Positions 35,659-43,612 of a stretch of 64,000 nt of DNA are shown piece after piece (positions within the stretch are counted from its first letter, which is position 1; every line of letters begins with the position of its first letter). The DNA is from RUG14300 sp964391805 (GTDB lineage Bacteria; Bacillota; Clostridia; Christensenellales; CAG-1252): NCBI GenBank assembly GCA_964391805.1, contig CAYMNK010000002.1, positions 1-64,000 of the forward strand, written 5' to 3'. The translations under genes and the position numbers were made by a program. Below the pieces are notes generated by a model. It was not told where the DNA came from and did no database searches. It worked only from the letters and a program-made list of their open reading frames with translations.

Positions 35659-35761
35659 AATTAAATTCGCTTTCGCAGAATAAATCCACTAACGTGGATG
35701 AAATCGCTATGCGATGAAATCTTGCTTTGCTTGGGTTAGGATAAATTGTAGTCTTTTGATT

Positions 35762-36232
35762 TTAGTCTTTTAAGTCGTTGGTAAACATTACCTTAACGGT
35801 ATGTTCGGGATGTTTTAATTCTTCTTTGAAAAATTCAGGATATGCTTTTACATCGTCGTCCATCGATACCCAGTGATAATATTGCTGATCGCCGTCACCG
35901 GTGCAGTCACAAGTTTGAGGTTCGAAATCAGCGGGAACTTTCATGTAGTAGAAAAATGATAATTCGTGCACTCTACCCTTCTTTTCAAGGTTGAAAAAGT
36001 TTTGATGAATAAACCCAAGTCTATCTATTTCCATATGTATACCAGTTTCTTCATAAACTTCTCTAACAACCGCTTCTTCTGCCGTTTCAAGAAAATGAAT
36101 TCGTCCCCCTACCGAGTATAGATAATCGGCATTTTTGTTACCTATCATCAAATATTTACCGTTTTTAAGAATGATTGCGCCTACTCTAACGTTGAGAATG
36201 CCGTCTTCAATGGGTAATGTTAAGTCTTTCAT
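35762..36232 (-). CDS. Nudix hydrolase
   Basis: The 156-residue protein has a clear Nudix box at about residues 42-64 (GGRIHFLETAEEAVVREVYE, then ETG), fitting GX5EX7REUXEEXGU. The start is ATG 36232 with AAGGAG upstream; an in-frame ATG nine codons earlier lacks an RBS. A C-terminal CDCTGDGDQQYYHW loop is typical of one Bacillota subgroup. It hydrolyses a nucleoside-diphosphate-linked substrate that cannot be named. It is monocistronic, with a plausible promoter TTGCAT-17-TATAAC about 40 nt upstream. Confidence 0.88.
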   Translation of the reverse strand: MKDLTLPIEDGILNVRVGAIILKNGKYLMIGNKNADYLYSVGGRIHFLETAEEAVVREVYEETGIHMEIDRLGFIHQNFFNLEKKGRVHELSFFYYMKVPADFEPQTCDCTGDGDQQYYHWVSMDDDVKAYPEFFKEELKHPEHTVKVMFTNDLKD

Positions 36233-36309
36233 TAGAATTCTCCTTAATGCGTAATACATTTGTTATAGGGTTAACAAATAGAAAATGCAACATTGTTGAT
36301 ATTATTTTT

Positions 36310-36445
36310 AAAAGCGGATTTAGATACCGACGCGTTGCGTCGCCCTATCGGGTTCGACTTCGCTTACGCTCCGCTCAGTATGACATAATTGAAGCTATCG
36401 CTTACCTTGATATGGATAGGACGTTTACTAAACGCCCCTTGTATA
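36310..36445. repeat. half type A repeat and a type B fragment
   Basis: GATACCGACGCGTTGCGTCGCCC... to CGCTCAGTATGAC (about 36325-36383), then GGACGTTTACTAAACGCCCC (about 36418-36437). The gap 36233-36585 otherwise holds only the rplS terminator. Confidence 0.65.
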
Positions 36446-36544
36446 ATAAGTCAAGTGGTTTATGGGTGAAAAATATGATATAATATTTATAACATTGTGG
36501 ATTGGTTAACGCCCCGATGCAATATTTAATTGTCGTTGTTCTTA

Positions 36545-36580
36545 CAAAAAAAAACGGCGTAGTGATTTCCACTACGCCTA
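36545..36580 (-). terminator. terminator of rplS
   Basis: Minus strand GGCGTAGTG-GAAAT-CACTACGCC followed by GTTTTTTTT, a few nt after the stop codon. Confidence 0.9.
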
Positions 36581-36585
36581 ATAAA

Positions 36586-37008
36586 CTACTTTGATTTCTT
36601 GTAAACGGTCTTTGCGGGACGAACCTTAGCAGCCTTACCTGTCTTATCACGGAGATAATACAATTTAGCTCTTCTAACAAAACCTTTACGAACAACCTTG
36701 ATGTCCTTGATTAACGGGCTGTTGAGTAGGAATGTCTTCTCTACGCCTACACCTGCAGCAATCTTACGTACGGTAATGGTCTCGTGTAAGCCCTTATTTT
36801 TACGAGCGATCAAAACACCTTCGTAAACCTGTTGTTTAATAGCAACGGTTTCGGTCTTAGCTGCGTGTTGGTTCTTAGAACCGCCGGCTGCCGTACCTGT
36901 ACGGGTAACTTCCTTGATCTCAAGGGTTAAACGAAGTGTATCACCAATGTTAAACTCGGGGATATCTTTTCTAATTTGTTCTTGTTCAATAATATCAATA
37001 ACGTTCAT
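36586..37008 (-). CDS. rplS: 50S ribosomal protein L19 with internal insertion
   Basis: L19 sits at the 30S-50S interface. The 140-residue protein has the family's DIPEFNIGDTLRL start, YEGVLIARKNKG core and RRAKLYYLRDKTGKAAKV end. The usual length is about 115; an extra segment of roughly 25 residues (about 36-60, TRTGTAAGGSKNQHAAKTET) sits between the second strand and the core. GGAGG precedes the ATG. Its own promoter and terminator separate it from yraN-rnhB upstream, though it is syntenic with the trmD operon as in other Bacillota. Confidence 0.96.
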   Translation of the reverse strand: MNVIDIIEQEQIRKDIPEFNIGDTLRLTLEIKEVTRTGTAAGGSKNQHAAKTETVAIKQQVYEGVLIARKNKGLHETITVRKIAAGVGVEKTFLLNSPLIKDIKVVRKGFVRRAKLYYLRDKTGKAAKVRPAKTVYKKSK

Positions 37009-37043
37009 GACTTAACCTCCATATATTTTTAGCGAAATGTTCG

Positions 37044-37114
37044 TGTTTTACTCAATAAAACATTGGACCATCCGAAGTCTTGAATATAATAACATAATTT
37101 AATTTTATTGGCAA
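37044..37114 (-). promoter_or_regulatory. rplS promoter and leader hairpin
   Basis: Minus strand TTGCCA (37109-37114), 17-bp spacer, TATTAT (37086-37091). The leader of about 70 nt contains a perfect TGTTTTA-TTGAG-TAAAACA hairpin (37044-37062), possibly an L19 autoregulatory leader. Confidence 0.7.
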
Positions 37115-37140
37115 GCGTTTTTTACATCTTTTTAACGCTT

Positions 37141-37515
37141 TTACCAATGTTTTTTTCTTCCGGCGTCCTGCTTGGTGAATGCATTCTTTATATGCTCCTT
37201 CACTTCATCGGCACCGACTATCAAAATGTCGAATCTGCACAAGCAGTCACTCATTTTCTTTCGTAATAAGTATAATTCGGCGGTTTTTATTATACGGCTG
37301 ATTTTTTCGGGAGTAACGCTTTCTAATCCGTTACCGTATTTATTACCCGTTCTACGTTTGACCTCAACAAATACTATCACATTCTTAATGCGTGATATGA
37401 TATCGATTTCACCGCTCTTTTCGGTGTAATTCCTTTCCAATATGCGATAGCCTTGCTGTTCTAAATATTCAATGGCTATTTGCTCGCCTAATATTCCTTC
37501 CGCTCTCGTAATCAT
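37141..37515 (-). CDS. YraN family protein (UPF0102, nuclease-like)
   Basis: The 124-residue protein has the GEIDII...VFVEVKRR motif (about residues 35-55) of the restriction-endonuclease-like UPF0102 family, often found next to rnhB as here. In-frame start ATG follows the rnhB stop by 2 nt. Cellular role not established. Confidence 0.9.
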   Translation of the reverse strand: MITRAEGILGEQIAIEYLEQQGYRILERNYTEKSGEIDIISRIKNVIVFVEVKRRTGNKYGNGLESVTPEKISRIIKTAELYLLRKKMSDCLCRFDILIVGADEVKEHIKNAFTKQDAGRKKHW

Positions 37516-37517
37516 AA

Positions 37518-38129
37518 TTAAACGAATTTCTTAATAAATGTTTTTCTATGTATGGGTGTGGCGCCACGCTCTTTCAATGCGTTAATATGTTCGGCTGTTC
37601 CGTACCCCTTATTACGATCAAATCCGTATTCGGGATAGGTTTGAGCATATTCATTCATCAGTCTATCTCTGTACACCTTAGCAATAATGCTTGCACAAGA
37701 TATATTGTAGCTTCGCTGATCACCCTTAATTATAGATACCGTCTTCATAGGAACATCGAGTTTGACTGCATCGATTAATACAACTTCGGGAGTTATTTGC
37801 ATTCCCACGATAGATTGTTTCATAGCAAGTTTAGTTGCCTCTAATATATTGATTTCATCAATCGTCTTTTCGTCAATACAAACGATATTATAGCAAACGG
37901 CTTTTTCTAAAATAAGAGGATATAACTTTTCTCTCTTTTTTTCGGAAAGCTTTTTACTATCGTCTACGCCCTCTATCAATTCATCGGTAGGCATAATGAC
38001 ACATGCAACAACCACAGGACCCGCTAAGGGACCTCGTCCGACTTCGTCAACTCCGGCTATCAACGTGTAGCCCAATCCTTGCTCAATCTTTTCAAATTCT
38101 AACGTATCGTATAATTTTTTCTTAGCCAT
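37518..38129 (-). CDS. rnhB: ribonuclease HII
   Basis: It removes RNA from RNA-DNA hybrids and misincorporated ribonucleotides. The 203-residue protein has GVDEVGRGPLAGPVV (about 25-39) with the catalytic Asp-Glu, the second Asp in DDSKKLSEKKRE (about 57) and ASIIAKVYRDRLM (about 150). It is 1 nt from ylqF. Confidence 0.97.
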   Translation of the reverse strand: MAKKKLYDTLEFEKIEQGLGYTLIAGVDEVGRGPLAGPVVVACVIMPTDELIEGVDDSKKLSEKKREKLYPLILEKAVCYNIVCIDEKTIDEINILEATKLAMKQSIVGMQITPEVVLIDAVKLDVPMKTVSIIKGDQRSYNISCASIIAKVYRDRLMNEYAQTYPEYGFDRNKGYGTAEHINALKERGATPIHRKTFIKKFV

Positions 38130-38130
38130 A

Positions 38131-38979
38131 TTATTCCTTATCGTCGGGCATTTCGAGTATTATTTTACCTAATCTACCCTTTCTAAAGTCATCCATTACA
38201 CAGTTAGCTGTTCTCGTATAATCGATTTCTCTACCTTTCAGCACAAATCCACGAGATTTCGCTATAGCATCGAATACGTCGAGTCCCGATTCTGTCTCCT
38301 CTATCTTATACCTTTCGGCAAGTGTACCGGGGTATTTCGACAAGCAATACTCGATAAATTTAAGAGCAAGTCCTTCCATATCGAGTACGGCATCTCTGAT
38401 ACTACCTAAAAATGCAAGATTGAGTGCAGTGCGTTCAACCTTTATACTGTGGCAAAGCGTACCCGGAGTATCGAGAAGAACCATATTATTGGCTAATCTT
38501 ATCCATTGTTCACTTCTGGTAACACCGGGCTTATTACCTGTAATTGTCTTTTTATCCTTGGCTAAACTATTGATAAGGGTGGATTTACCTGTGTTTGGCA
38601 TACCGATTACCATCGCTTTCGGCGAATAATTTACGCCCTTATCCGAATTACGCTTTAGTTTTTCCATATTGACCTCGGTCAATGCAGATAAAATAGTAGA
38701 AACGTTTTTACCCGATATAGATGACGAATAGACGACCTTTTTGCCCTCTAATGTGAAGTAATCTATCCACTTATTGACAGCGTTTTGATTGACAAGGTCC
38801 GACTTATTGAGCACATACAAAACGGGGCGATTCTTTATAATCGCTTCGAATTCGGGATTGATGCACGAATAAGGTGCGCGTGCATCTAACATGTAGATTA
38901 CGCAATCCACCTTTTGAATGCTCTTTTCCATTGCTCTCAAGGCTTTGGTCATATGCCCGGGGAACCATTGTATCAACAT
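38131..38979 (-). CDS. rbgA: ribosome biogenesis GTPase YlqF/RbgA
   Basis: A circularly permuted GTPase needed for late 50S assembly. Motifs come in permuted order: NKSD (G4, about residue 58), GMPNTGKST (G1, about 126) and DTPG (G3, about 171), after the family start QWFPGHMTKALR. The 282-residue length is standard. It is 2 nt from trmD. Confidence 0.96.
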   Translation of the reverse strand: MLIQWFPGHMTKALRAMEKSIQKVDCVIYMLDARAPYSCINPEFEAIIKNRPVLYVLNKSDLVNQNAVNKWIDYFTLEGKKVVYSSSISGKNVSTILSALTEVNMEKLKRNSDKGVNYSPKAMVIGMPNTGKSTLINSLAKDKKTITGNKPGVTRSEQWIRLANNMVLLDTPGTLCHSIKVERTALNLAFLGSIRDAVLDMEGLALKFIEYCLSKYPGTLAERYKIEETESGLDVFDAIAKSRGFVLKGREIDYTRTANCVMDDFRKGRLGKIILEMPDDKE

Positions 38980-38981
38980 AA

Positions 38982-39668
38982 TTACTTCTTCTCCTTGTAC
39001 TTATTATATAAATCGGGTCTACGTTCCTTAGTTATTTCAAGCGCCTTGTTCAAACGCCATTCGTTAATTTTAGCGTGATTACCGTTGAGCAATACTTCGG
39101 GAACAACAGAACCATTAAAATCGGCAGGACGAGTATATTGAGGGTATTCGAGTAGTCCTGTAGAAAATGATTCGTCTACATCACTCTCTTTACTACCTAA
39201 AACACCGTCTACATGCCTTGACAATGTATTGATAACAACCATTGCGGGAAGCTCGCCTCCTGTCAAAACATAGTCGCCGATACTCATTTCCTCGTCTATG
39301 CATAACTCTATTATTCTCTCGTCAATTCCCTCATAAGAACCACATAACAGTATTATCCAATCTTCCTGAGATAATTCAACCGAAATTTCGTGATTTAACG
39401 TACGTCCTCTGGGGGACATATAGATACGTTTCGCCTTATGATCGGGATCGATACTCTGTATACAGTCATAGATGGGCTGTACAGTCATAACCATACCCAA
39501 TCCACCGCCGAACGGATAATCATCGGTGCGGTGATGCTTATCAGTGGAATAATCACGAATATTCCATACGTTAACGGTCAGGCATTCCTTATGCAATGCT
39601 TTACCTAATACACCGCTATCCAATGCTTGAAACATCTCGGGAAAAATCGTCAATACGTCAATTCTCAT
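38982..39668 (-). CDS. trmD: tRNA (guanine37-N1)-methyltransferase
   Basis: The 228-residue SPOUT-class methyltransferase has PFGGGLGMVM (about 52), LLCGSYEGIDERI (about 110) and IGDYVLTGGELPAMV (about 131), which form the SAM knot. It overlaps rimM by 11 nt, as is common. It protects against +1 frameshifting. Confidence 0.97.
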   Translation of the reverse strand: MRIDVLTIFPEMFQALDSGVLGKALHKECLTVNVWNIRDYSTDKHHRTDDYPFGGGLGMVMTVQPIYDCIQSIDPDHKAKRIYMSPRGRTLNHEISVELSQEDWIILLCGSYEGIDERIIELCIDEEMSIGDYVLTGGELPAMVVINTLSRHVDGVLGSKESDVDESFSTGLLEYPQYTRPADFNGSVVPEVLLNGNHAKINEWRLNKALEITKERRPDLYNKYKEKK

Positions 39669-40158
39669 AACAAACGACCTGCTTGAACACTTCGGGATCT
39701 AAAACCATAATTCCTTTATCGGTATCGATAGAAAGCACAAGTTTTTTGAGGAAAGGAACCATAAACGACTTATCGCCTTTAACGGAAAAAGCATCTACTC
39801 CGCCCGTCTTGATAACCTCTTTAAGTACACCGACTTCTTCGTCGGCAACGTACACGGTCAATCCCTCTAATTCGACTATAAAATAACCGTCTCTAAACGG
39901 CTCAGCCTCTTCTAACGGAATAAAGACTTTTTTCTTACGGTAGGTCTCGGCAACATCTCTATCGCTTACGCCTTTTAACAAAAGAAATACGCCTGAGCCG
40001 TCATGACGCGCTCCGACGATTTCCTTATGTTGTCTGTCAATTATGACTGCCTTTAAGCTCTTATAGGCGTTCAACTTTTCCATATACGGAATCATTTTGA
40101 CTTCGCCTTTGATGCCTTGGGGCTTAACTATTTCACCGATTTCTAATAGCTTTTTCAA
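39658..40158 (-). CDS. rimM: 16S rRNA processing protein RimM
   Basis: The 166-residue assembly factor for the 30S head has an N-terminal PQGIKGEVKM motif and a C-terminal PRC-barrel (FMVPFLKKLVLSID...). It overlaps khpA by 4 nt and trmD by 11 nt. Confidence 0.95.
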   Translation of the reverse strand: MKKLLEIGEIVKPQGIKGEVKMIPYMEKLNAYKSLKAVIIDRQHKEIVGARHDGSGVFLLLKGVSDRDVAETYRKKKVFIPLEEAEPFRDGYFIVELEGLTVYVADEEVGVLKEVIKTGGVDAFSVKGDKSFMVPFLKKLVLSIDTDKGIMVLDPEVFKQVVCYEN

Positions 40159-40385
40159 TCTCTCTCCAATATATCAACGTCGTAACGATGGTTGATCTTA
40201 CTTGCAGATGCACGTACTATCGTGCGGATAGCTCTGGCAATTTTACCCGATTTACCGATAACCTTACCTATATCCTCTTTATTGATATGCAAGTAGATTT
40301 TACGCTCTTTTTCGTTGACGTTGACGTCAAATTCCTTATCTTCTCCGATAAGTGAACCGACTATATAACGAACTAAATCTTCCAT
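40155..40385 (-). CDS. khpA: KH-domain RNA-binding protein KhpA (YlqC)
   Basis: The 76-residue single KH domain protein has the GXXG loop in VIGKSGKIARAIRTI (about residues 42-56). It sits between rpsP and rimM, the usual Bacillota site. It binds RNA with KhpB in relatives. Confidence 0.93.
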   Translation of the reverse strand: MEDLVRYIVGSLIGEDKEFDVNVNEKERKIYLHINKEDIGKVIGKSGKIARAIRTIVRASASKINHRYDVDILERD

Positions 40386-40387
40386 TA

Positions 40388-40651
40388 CTATTTAGCCTTG
40401 ATGATACCTGCTTTGCGGAATAAATCTCTTACGGTATCGGTGGGTTGTGCGCCGTTTGCAAGCCACTTATTAGCAAGAGCCTCGTCAATCTTTACTACAG
40501 CTTCGGTGTCCTCGTTGTTCTTTCCACGGGGTTGATAGATACCGATTTGCTCGATGTATTCGCTGTCACGTGCTTTTCTTGCATCCATAGCTACGATACG
40601 GTAGCATGCATTCTTCTTAGAACCCATTCTTGTAAGTCTGATTTTAACCAT
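40388..40651 (-). CDS. rpsP: 30S ribosomal protein S16
   Basis: VKIRLTRMGSKKNACYRIV at the N terminus is the family signature. The start is ATG 40651, preceded by GGAGGT; an upstream in-frame TTG overlaps that site and is rejected. It gives 87 residues. Confidence 0.97.
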   Translation of the reverse strand: MVKIRLTRMGSKKNACYRIVAMDARKARDSEYIEQIGIYQPRGKNNEDTEAVVKIDEALANKWLANGAQPTDTVRDLFRKAGIIKAK

Positions 40652-40722
40652 TGTATTTACCTCCAAATGATGTATGTTTATTTATTTTTTCTTTATTATT
40701 TTATCAATATATTATTTAGCGA

Positions 40723-42039
40723 TTAAAACGGGAAAGGTCTTTTACCTCTCGACATCTTCTTCATCATATCGCGCGCCGCCATGAATTGCTTCAAAAGTTG
40801 ATTCAAATCTTGTATGGTGGTACCGCTACCCTGACAAATACGCTTTTTACGATTGGCCTTGATTATATCGGGATTAGCCCTCTCTTCGGGTGTCATCGAT
40901 AGAATCATCGCTCTAACCTTTTTCATGTAATCTTCGTTAACCGAAACGTCTTGCCCTCTGAGTTTATTACCCATGCCGGGGATCATATTCATCATATCGC
41001 CGAGATTACCCATCTTTTTGAGCTTATCCATTTGTTCCAAATAATCTTGAAGATCAAATGATGCTGTGCGCATTTTTTGAGCCATCTTTTTGGCCTCGTC
41101 CTCGGTATACGCCTGTTCCGCTTTTTCGATGAGCGTCAGTACGTCGCCCATTCCAAGAATTCTCGATGCCATTCTATCGGGATAGAAAGGCTCTAATTCG
41201 TGCATTTTCTCGCCGACGGAACAGAATTTTATAGGTTTTCCCGTAACCGCTTTTACCGACAGCGCCGCACCGCCTCTCGTATCACCGTCAAGTTTGGATA
41301 ACACTACACCGGTGATATCTAATTGACGGTTAAACTCGCTCGATACATTGACTGCTTCTTGACCTAAAGTGGAATCGATTACCAACAAAATTTCGGTCGG
41401 ATCGAGTATTTCTTTTAGATCTCTCAATTCCTTCATCAATGGTTCGTCAATTTGAAGTCTACCTGCTGTATCGACGATCATTACATCGATCATCTTACTT
41501 CTACAATACTCGAGAGCTTCTTTGACGGTCTTTTGAGGTGCTTGTTTACCTTTTTCAAAGACTTCTACGCCCGCTGTTTGACCAACTCGTTGTAATTGAG
41601 TAATTGCGGCAGGTCTATAGATATCGCATGCAACCAAAAGCGCCTTTTTGTTTTGCTTAGCAAACATATGTCCGAGCTTACCACACATAGTGGTCTTACC
41701 GCTACCTTGTAAACCGCACATCATGATAACTGTAGGCAACTTATCGGAGACTGCAAGCTTACTACGTTCGCTACCCATCAAAGCTATCAACTCTTCATTA
41801 ACGATCTTGATAACTTGCTGTGCAGGAGATAATGATTTGAGTATATCCTCACCAACTGCTTTTTCGCTAACTTTCGCTATAAAATCCTTAACGACATTGA
41901 AATTGACGTCGGCAGATAATAAGGCTACTCTAACCTCTCTCATCGCTTGTTTAATTTCAAGTTCGGTCAAGGCACCCTTATTTTTAAGCTTTGAAAATAT
42001 GTGATTCAGTTTCTCGCTTAAGCCTTCGAATACTGCCAT
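40723..42039 (-). CDS. ffh: signal recognition particle protein Ffh
   Basis: The SRP GTPase targets membrane and secreted proteins. The 438-residue protein has an N domain, G1 GLQGSGKTT (about 108), DTAGR (about 190) and TKLDG-like SKLDGDTRGG (about 247). The Met-rich M domain includes MMNMIPGMGNK (about 375) and RKKRICQGSG, which binds 4.5S RNA. It ends in a short GKRPFPF tail. Confidence 0.97.
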   Translation of the reverse strand: MAVFEGLSEKLNHIFSKLKNKGALTELEIKQAMREVRVALLSADVNFNVVKDFIAKVSEKAVGEDILKSLSPAQQVIKIVNEELIALMGSERSKLAVSDKLPTVIMMCGLQGSGKTTMCGKLGHMFAKQNKKALLVACDIYRPAAITQLQRVGQTAGVEVFEKGKQAPQKTVKEALEYCRSKMIDVMIVDTAGRLQIDEPLMKELRDLKEILDPTEILLVIDSTLGQEAVNVSSEFNRQLDITGVVLSKLDGDTRGGAALSVKAVTGKPIKFCSVGEKMHELEPFYPDRMASRILGMGDVLTLIEKAEQAYTEDEAKKMAQKMRTASFDLQDYLEQMDKLKKMGNLGDMMNMIPGMGNKLRGQDVSVNEDYMKKVRAMILSMTPEERANPDIIKANRKKRICQGSGTTIQDLNQLLKQFMAARDMMKKMSRGKRPFPF

Positions 42040-42042
42040 TAG

Positions 42043-42351
42043 CTACTCCTCCAATATTTTGCGAATCTCCTCGATTGCCTTGTCGTTTCCGTCTTTGGAA
42101 TACGCCACTTCCATTAATCTACGCTTGAATCGTACTATACCGAGTTTATCCTCATAGTTTTCTAAAGATGCTTTACCGTGTGAAATATGATCTCTGACAC
42201 CTTGTCTCGAAATACCGGTTTGTTCGGATATCTCATTAAGTGATAGATCCATACAGCAATATAATTCAATCATATCGTGCTGTTTATCCGTCAATAAACT
42301 TCCATATTCCTCAAAAAGATCTGATAGTTCAATTCGTTCTTGTATATTCAT
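42043..42351 (-). CDS. ylxM: YlxM-type HTH protein, SRP operon
   Basis: The 102-residue sigma-70 region 4-like HTH protein (DLSLNEISEQTGISRQGVRDHI, about 35-56 in two parts) precedes ffh by 3 nt, the conserved ylxM-ffh order. The ATG at 42351 is preferred, since the upstream GTG is part of the RBS AGGTG. In streptococci and Bacillus it modulates SRP. Confidence 0.92.
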   Translation of the reverse strand: MNIQERIELSDLFEEYGSLLTDKQHDMIELYCCMDLSLNEISEQTGISRQGVRDHISHGKASLENYEDKLGIVRFKRRLMEVAYSKDGNDKAIEEIRKILEE

Positions 42352-42380
42352 AATCACCTGTAAAGTCTTTTTACTTTACA

Positions 42381-42409
42381 AGTATAAAACAATAAGAGGT
42401 TTTTGTCAA
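42381..42409 (-). promoter_or_regulatory. promoter of the ylxM-ffh-rpsP-trmD operon
   Basis: Minus strand TTGACA (42404-42409), 17-bp spacer, TATACT (42381-42386), about 30 nt before ylxM. A CTTTAC...GTAAAG dyad lies between promoter and start codon. Confidence 0.85.
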
Positions 42410-42491
42410 CGGTTTTTTAGTCAATTCAACATTTTTATCATAGTTTTTTCAATATTCTCATATCATTTACCAAAAAGACAAGGAGTAAATT

Positions 42492-43169
42492 ATGAAAAAA
42501 AATATTGTTTTGTGTTTAATAGCCTTGGTGGCAGTTATAATGACGATTTGCACATCTTGTAAACCAAGTGAAACGGTAGAACCCAAAGAAGAAAATAACA
42601 TAAGTTACATTCAAACATCGTTTTATATCGGCGAATGTGCGAACTTTATAGTTAAAATCACCGAAGGAAAGAAAGAAGTTTTATTTGTAGCGGACGGAAA
42701 AACAAATGACTGTAAAGAATTTTCAACCGTTACACTTATTCCCGATTCAACAGATTTATTTAATAATGACTATAAATTTACAATAATCGGAGAAAGCGGT
42801 AAATTGAGCGGAACTCTTAACAAAGATTCATTCGGAGCTTATTACTATCTCGATATAGATATATCCTCCATCGGCAAGCCAAACAAAATAGTCATTTCTT
42901 ATAATGAGAATAATGAAGAAATCGAATTAACTGATATGCTCGAAAACAAAATCGATGCTATGAATGCTTTGGAAATCGCAAAGGAAACGCTAAAGTCAAA
43001 GCTCGACGCTGACAATAAGGAAAGAGAAATCTATATTCGAATGATTAACAACACCACCGATCCGGATAGTGCATATTATTGGTATGTAGCATTTATCGCC
43101 AACCCTACCGATTACTATGCATGTTTGATCGAGCCAACGAACGGTGATGTAGTGAGTTGCACAAAATAA
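42492..43169 (+). CDS. lipoprotein of unknown function
   Basis: The 225-residue protein has lipobox CTSC (Cys23) and a secreted beta-rich part. Its last 70 residues resemble a PepSY-like or cystatin-like fold by eye (ALEIAKETLKSKL then YYWYVAFIANPTDYYACLI). AAGGAG lies 7 nt before the ATG. It is monocistronic and divergent from the SRP operon. No specific role can be given. Confidence 0.7.
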   Translation: MKKNIVLCLIALVAVIMTICTSCKPSETVEPKEENNISYIQTSFYIGECANFIVKITEGKKEVLFVADGKTNDCKEFSTVTLIPDSTDLFNNDYKFTIIGESGKLSGTLNKDSFGAYYYLDIDISSIGKPNKIVISYNENNEEIELTDMLENKIDAMNALEIAKETLKSKLDADNKEREIYIRMINNTTDPDSAYYWYVAFIANPTDYYACLIEPTNGDVVSCTK

Positions 43170-43194
43170 AAACAAAACGATTACGGATTCGTAT

Positions 43195-43530
43195 CTATCT
43201 TGAATGTTAGAGATAAAATGAGAATCAAACACCATAGGTGTTTGGAATCTTGCGGACGATACGATAAGTTTTTGCTATCGTATCCGCTTTTTAATAAGGA
43301 TTAAGATACTGCAAGGCAAGCCTTGCACTGCTTCGCAGTTCGACTACAGGACGGTGTCCTTCCGCTCAGTATGACGGCGGACGAAGAATGGCATATATTT
43401 TATCCATAACATTGCGAAGCAATACATCATTTGCCGTAGGCAAGCATCATTCATCATTATGCAGAGCATAACATCATTTACGAAGAAGAAACGAGAATCG
43501 GTGTGACGGTGGACGAAACCGACTCGGTAT
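43195..43530. repeat. type A repeat and type C mini-hairpin string
   Basis: 43240-43375 is most of a type A element ending CGCTCAGTATGAC, with the inner ACGATA...TATCGT stem. 43405-43483 is a type C string: ATTGCGAAGCAAT, TTGCCGTAGGCAA and TTATGCAGAGCATAA joined by CATCATT. No gene is seen between 43170 and 43612. Confidence 0.7.
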
Positions 43531-43534
43531 TACA

Positions 43535-43568
43535 TAAAAAAGTGCCCGCTATGGGGCATTTTTTTTAT
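43535..43568. terminator. bidirectional terminator between the lipoprotein and the MBG giant
   Basis: AAAAAAGTGCCC-GCTAT-GGGGCATTTTTTTT has A and T runs on both sides and works for both converging genes. Confidence 0.8.
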
Positions 43569-43612
43569 GAATAGGTAATAGTGAAAAGTGAAAATGTTAA
43601 TTTTCTTATACA

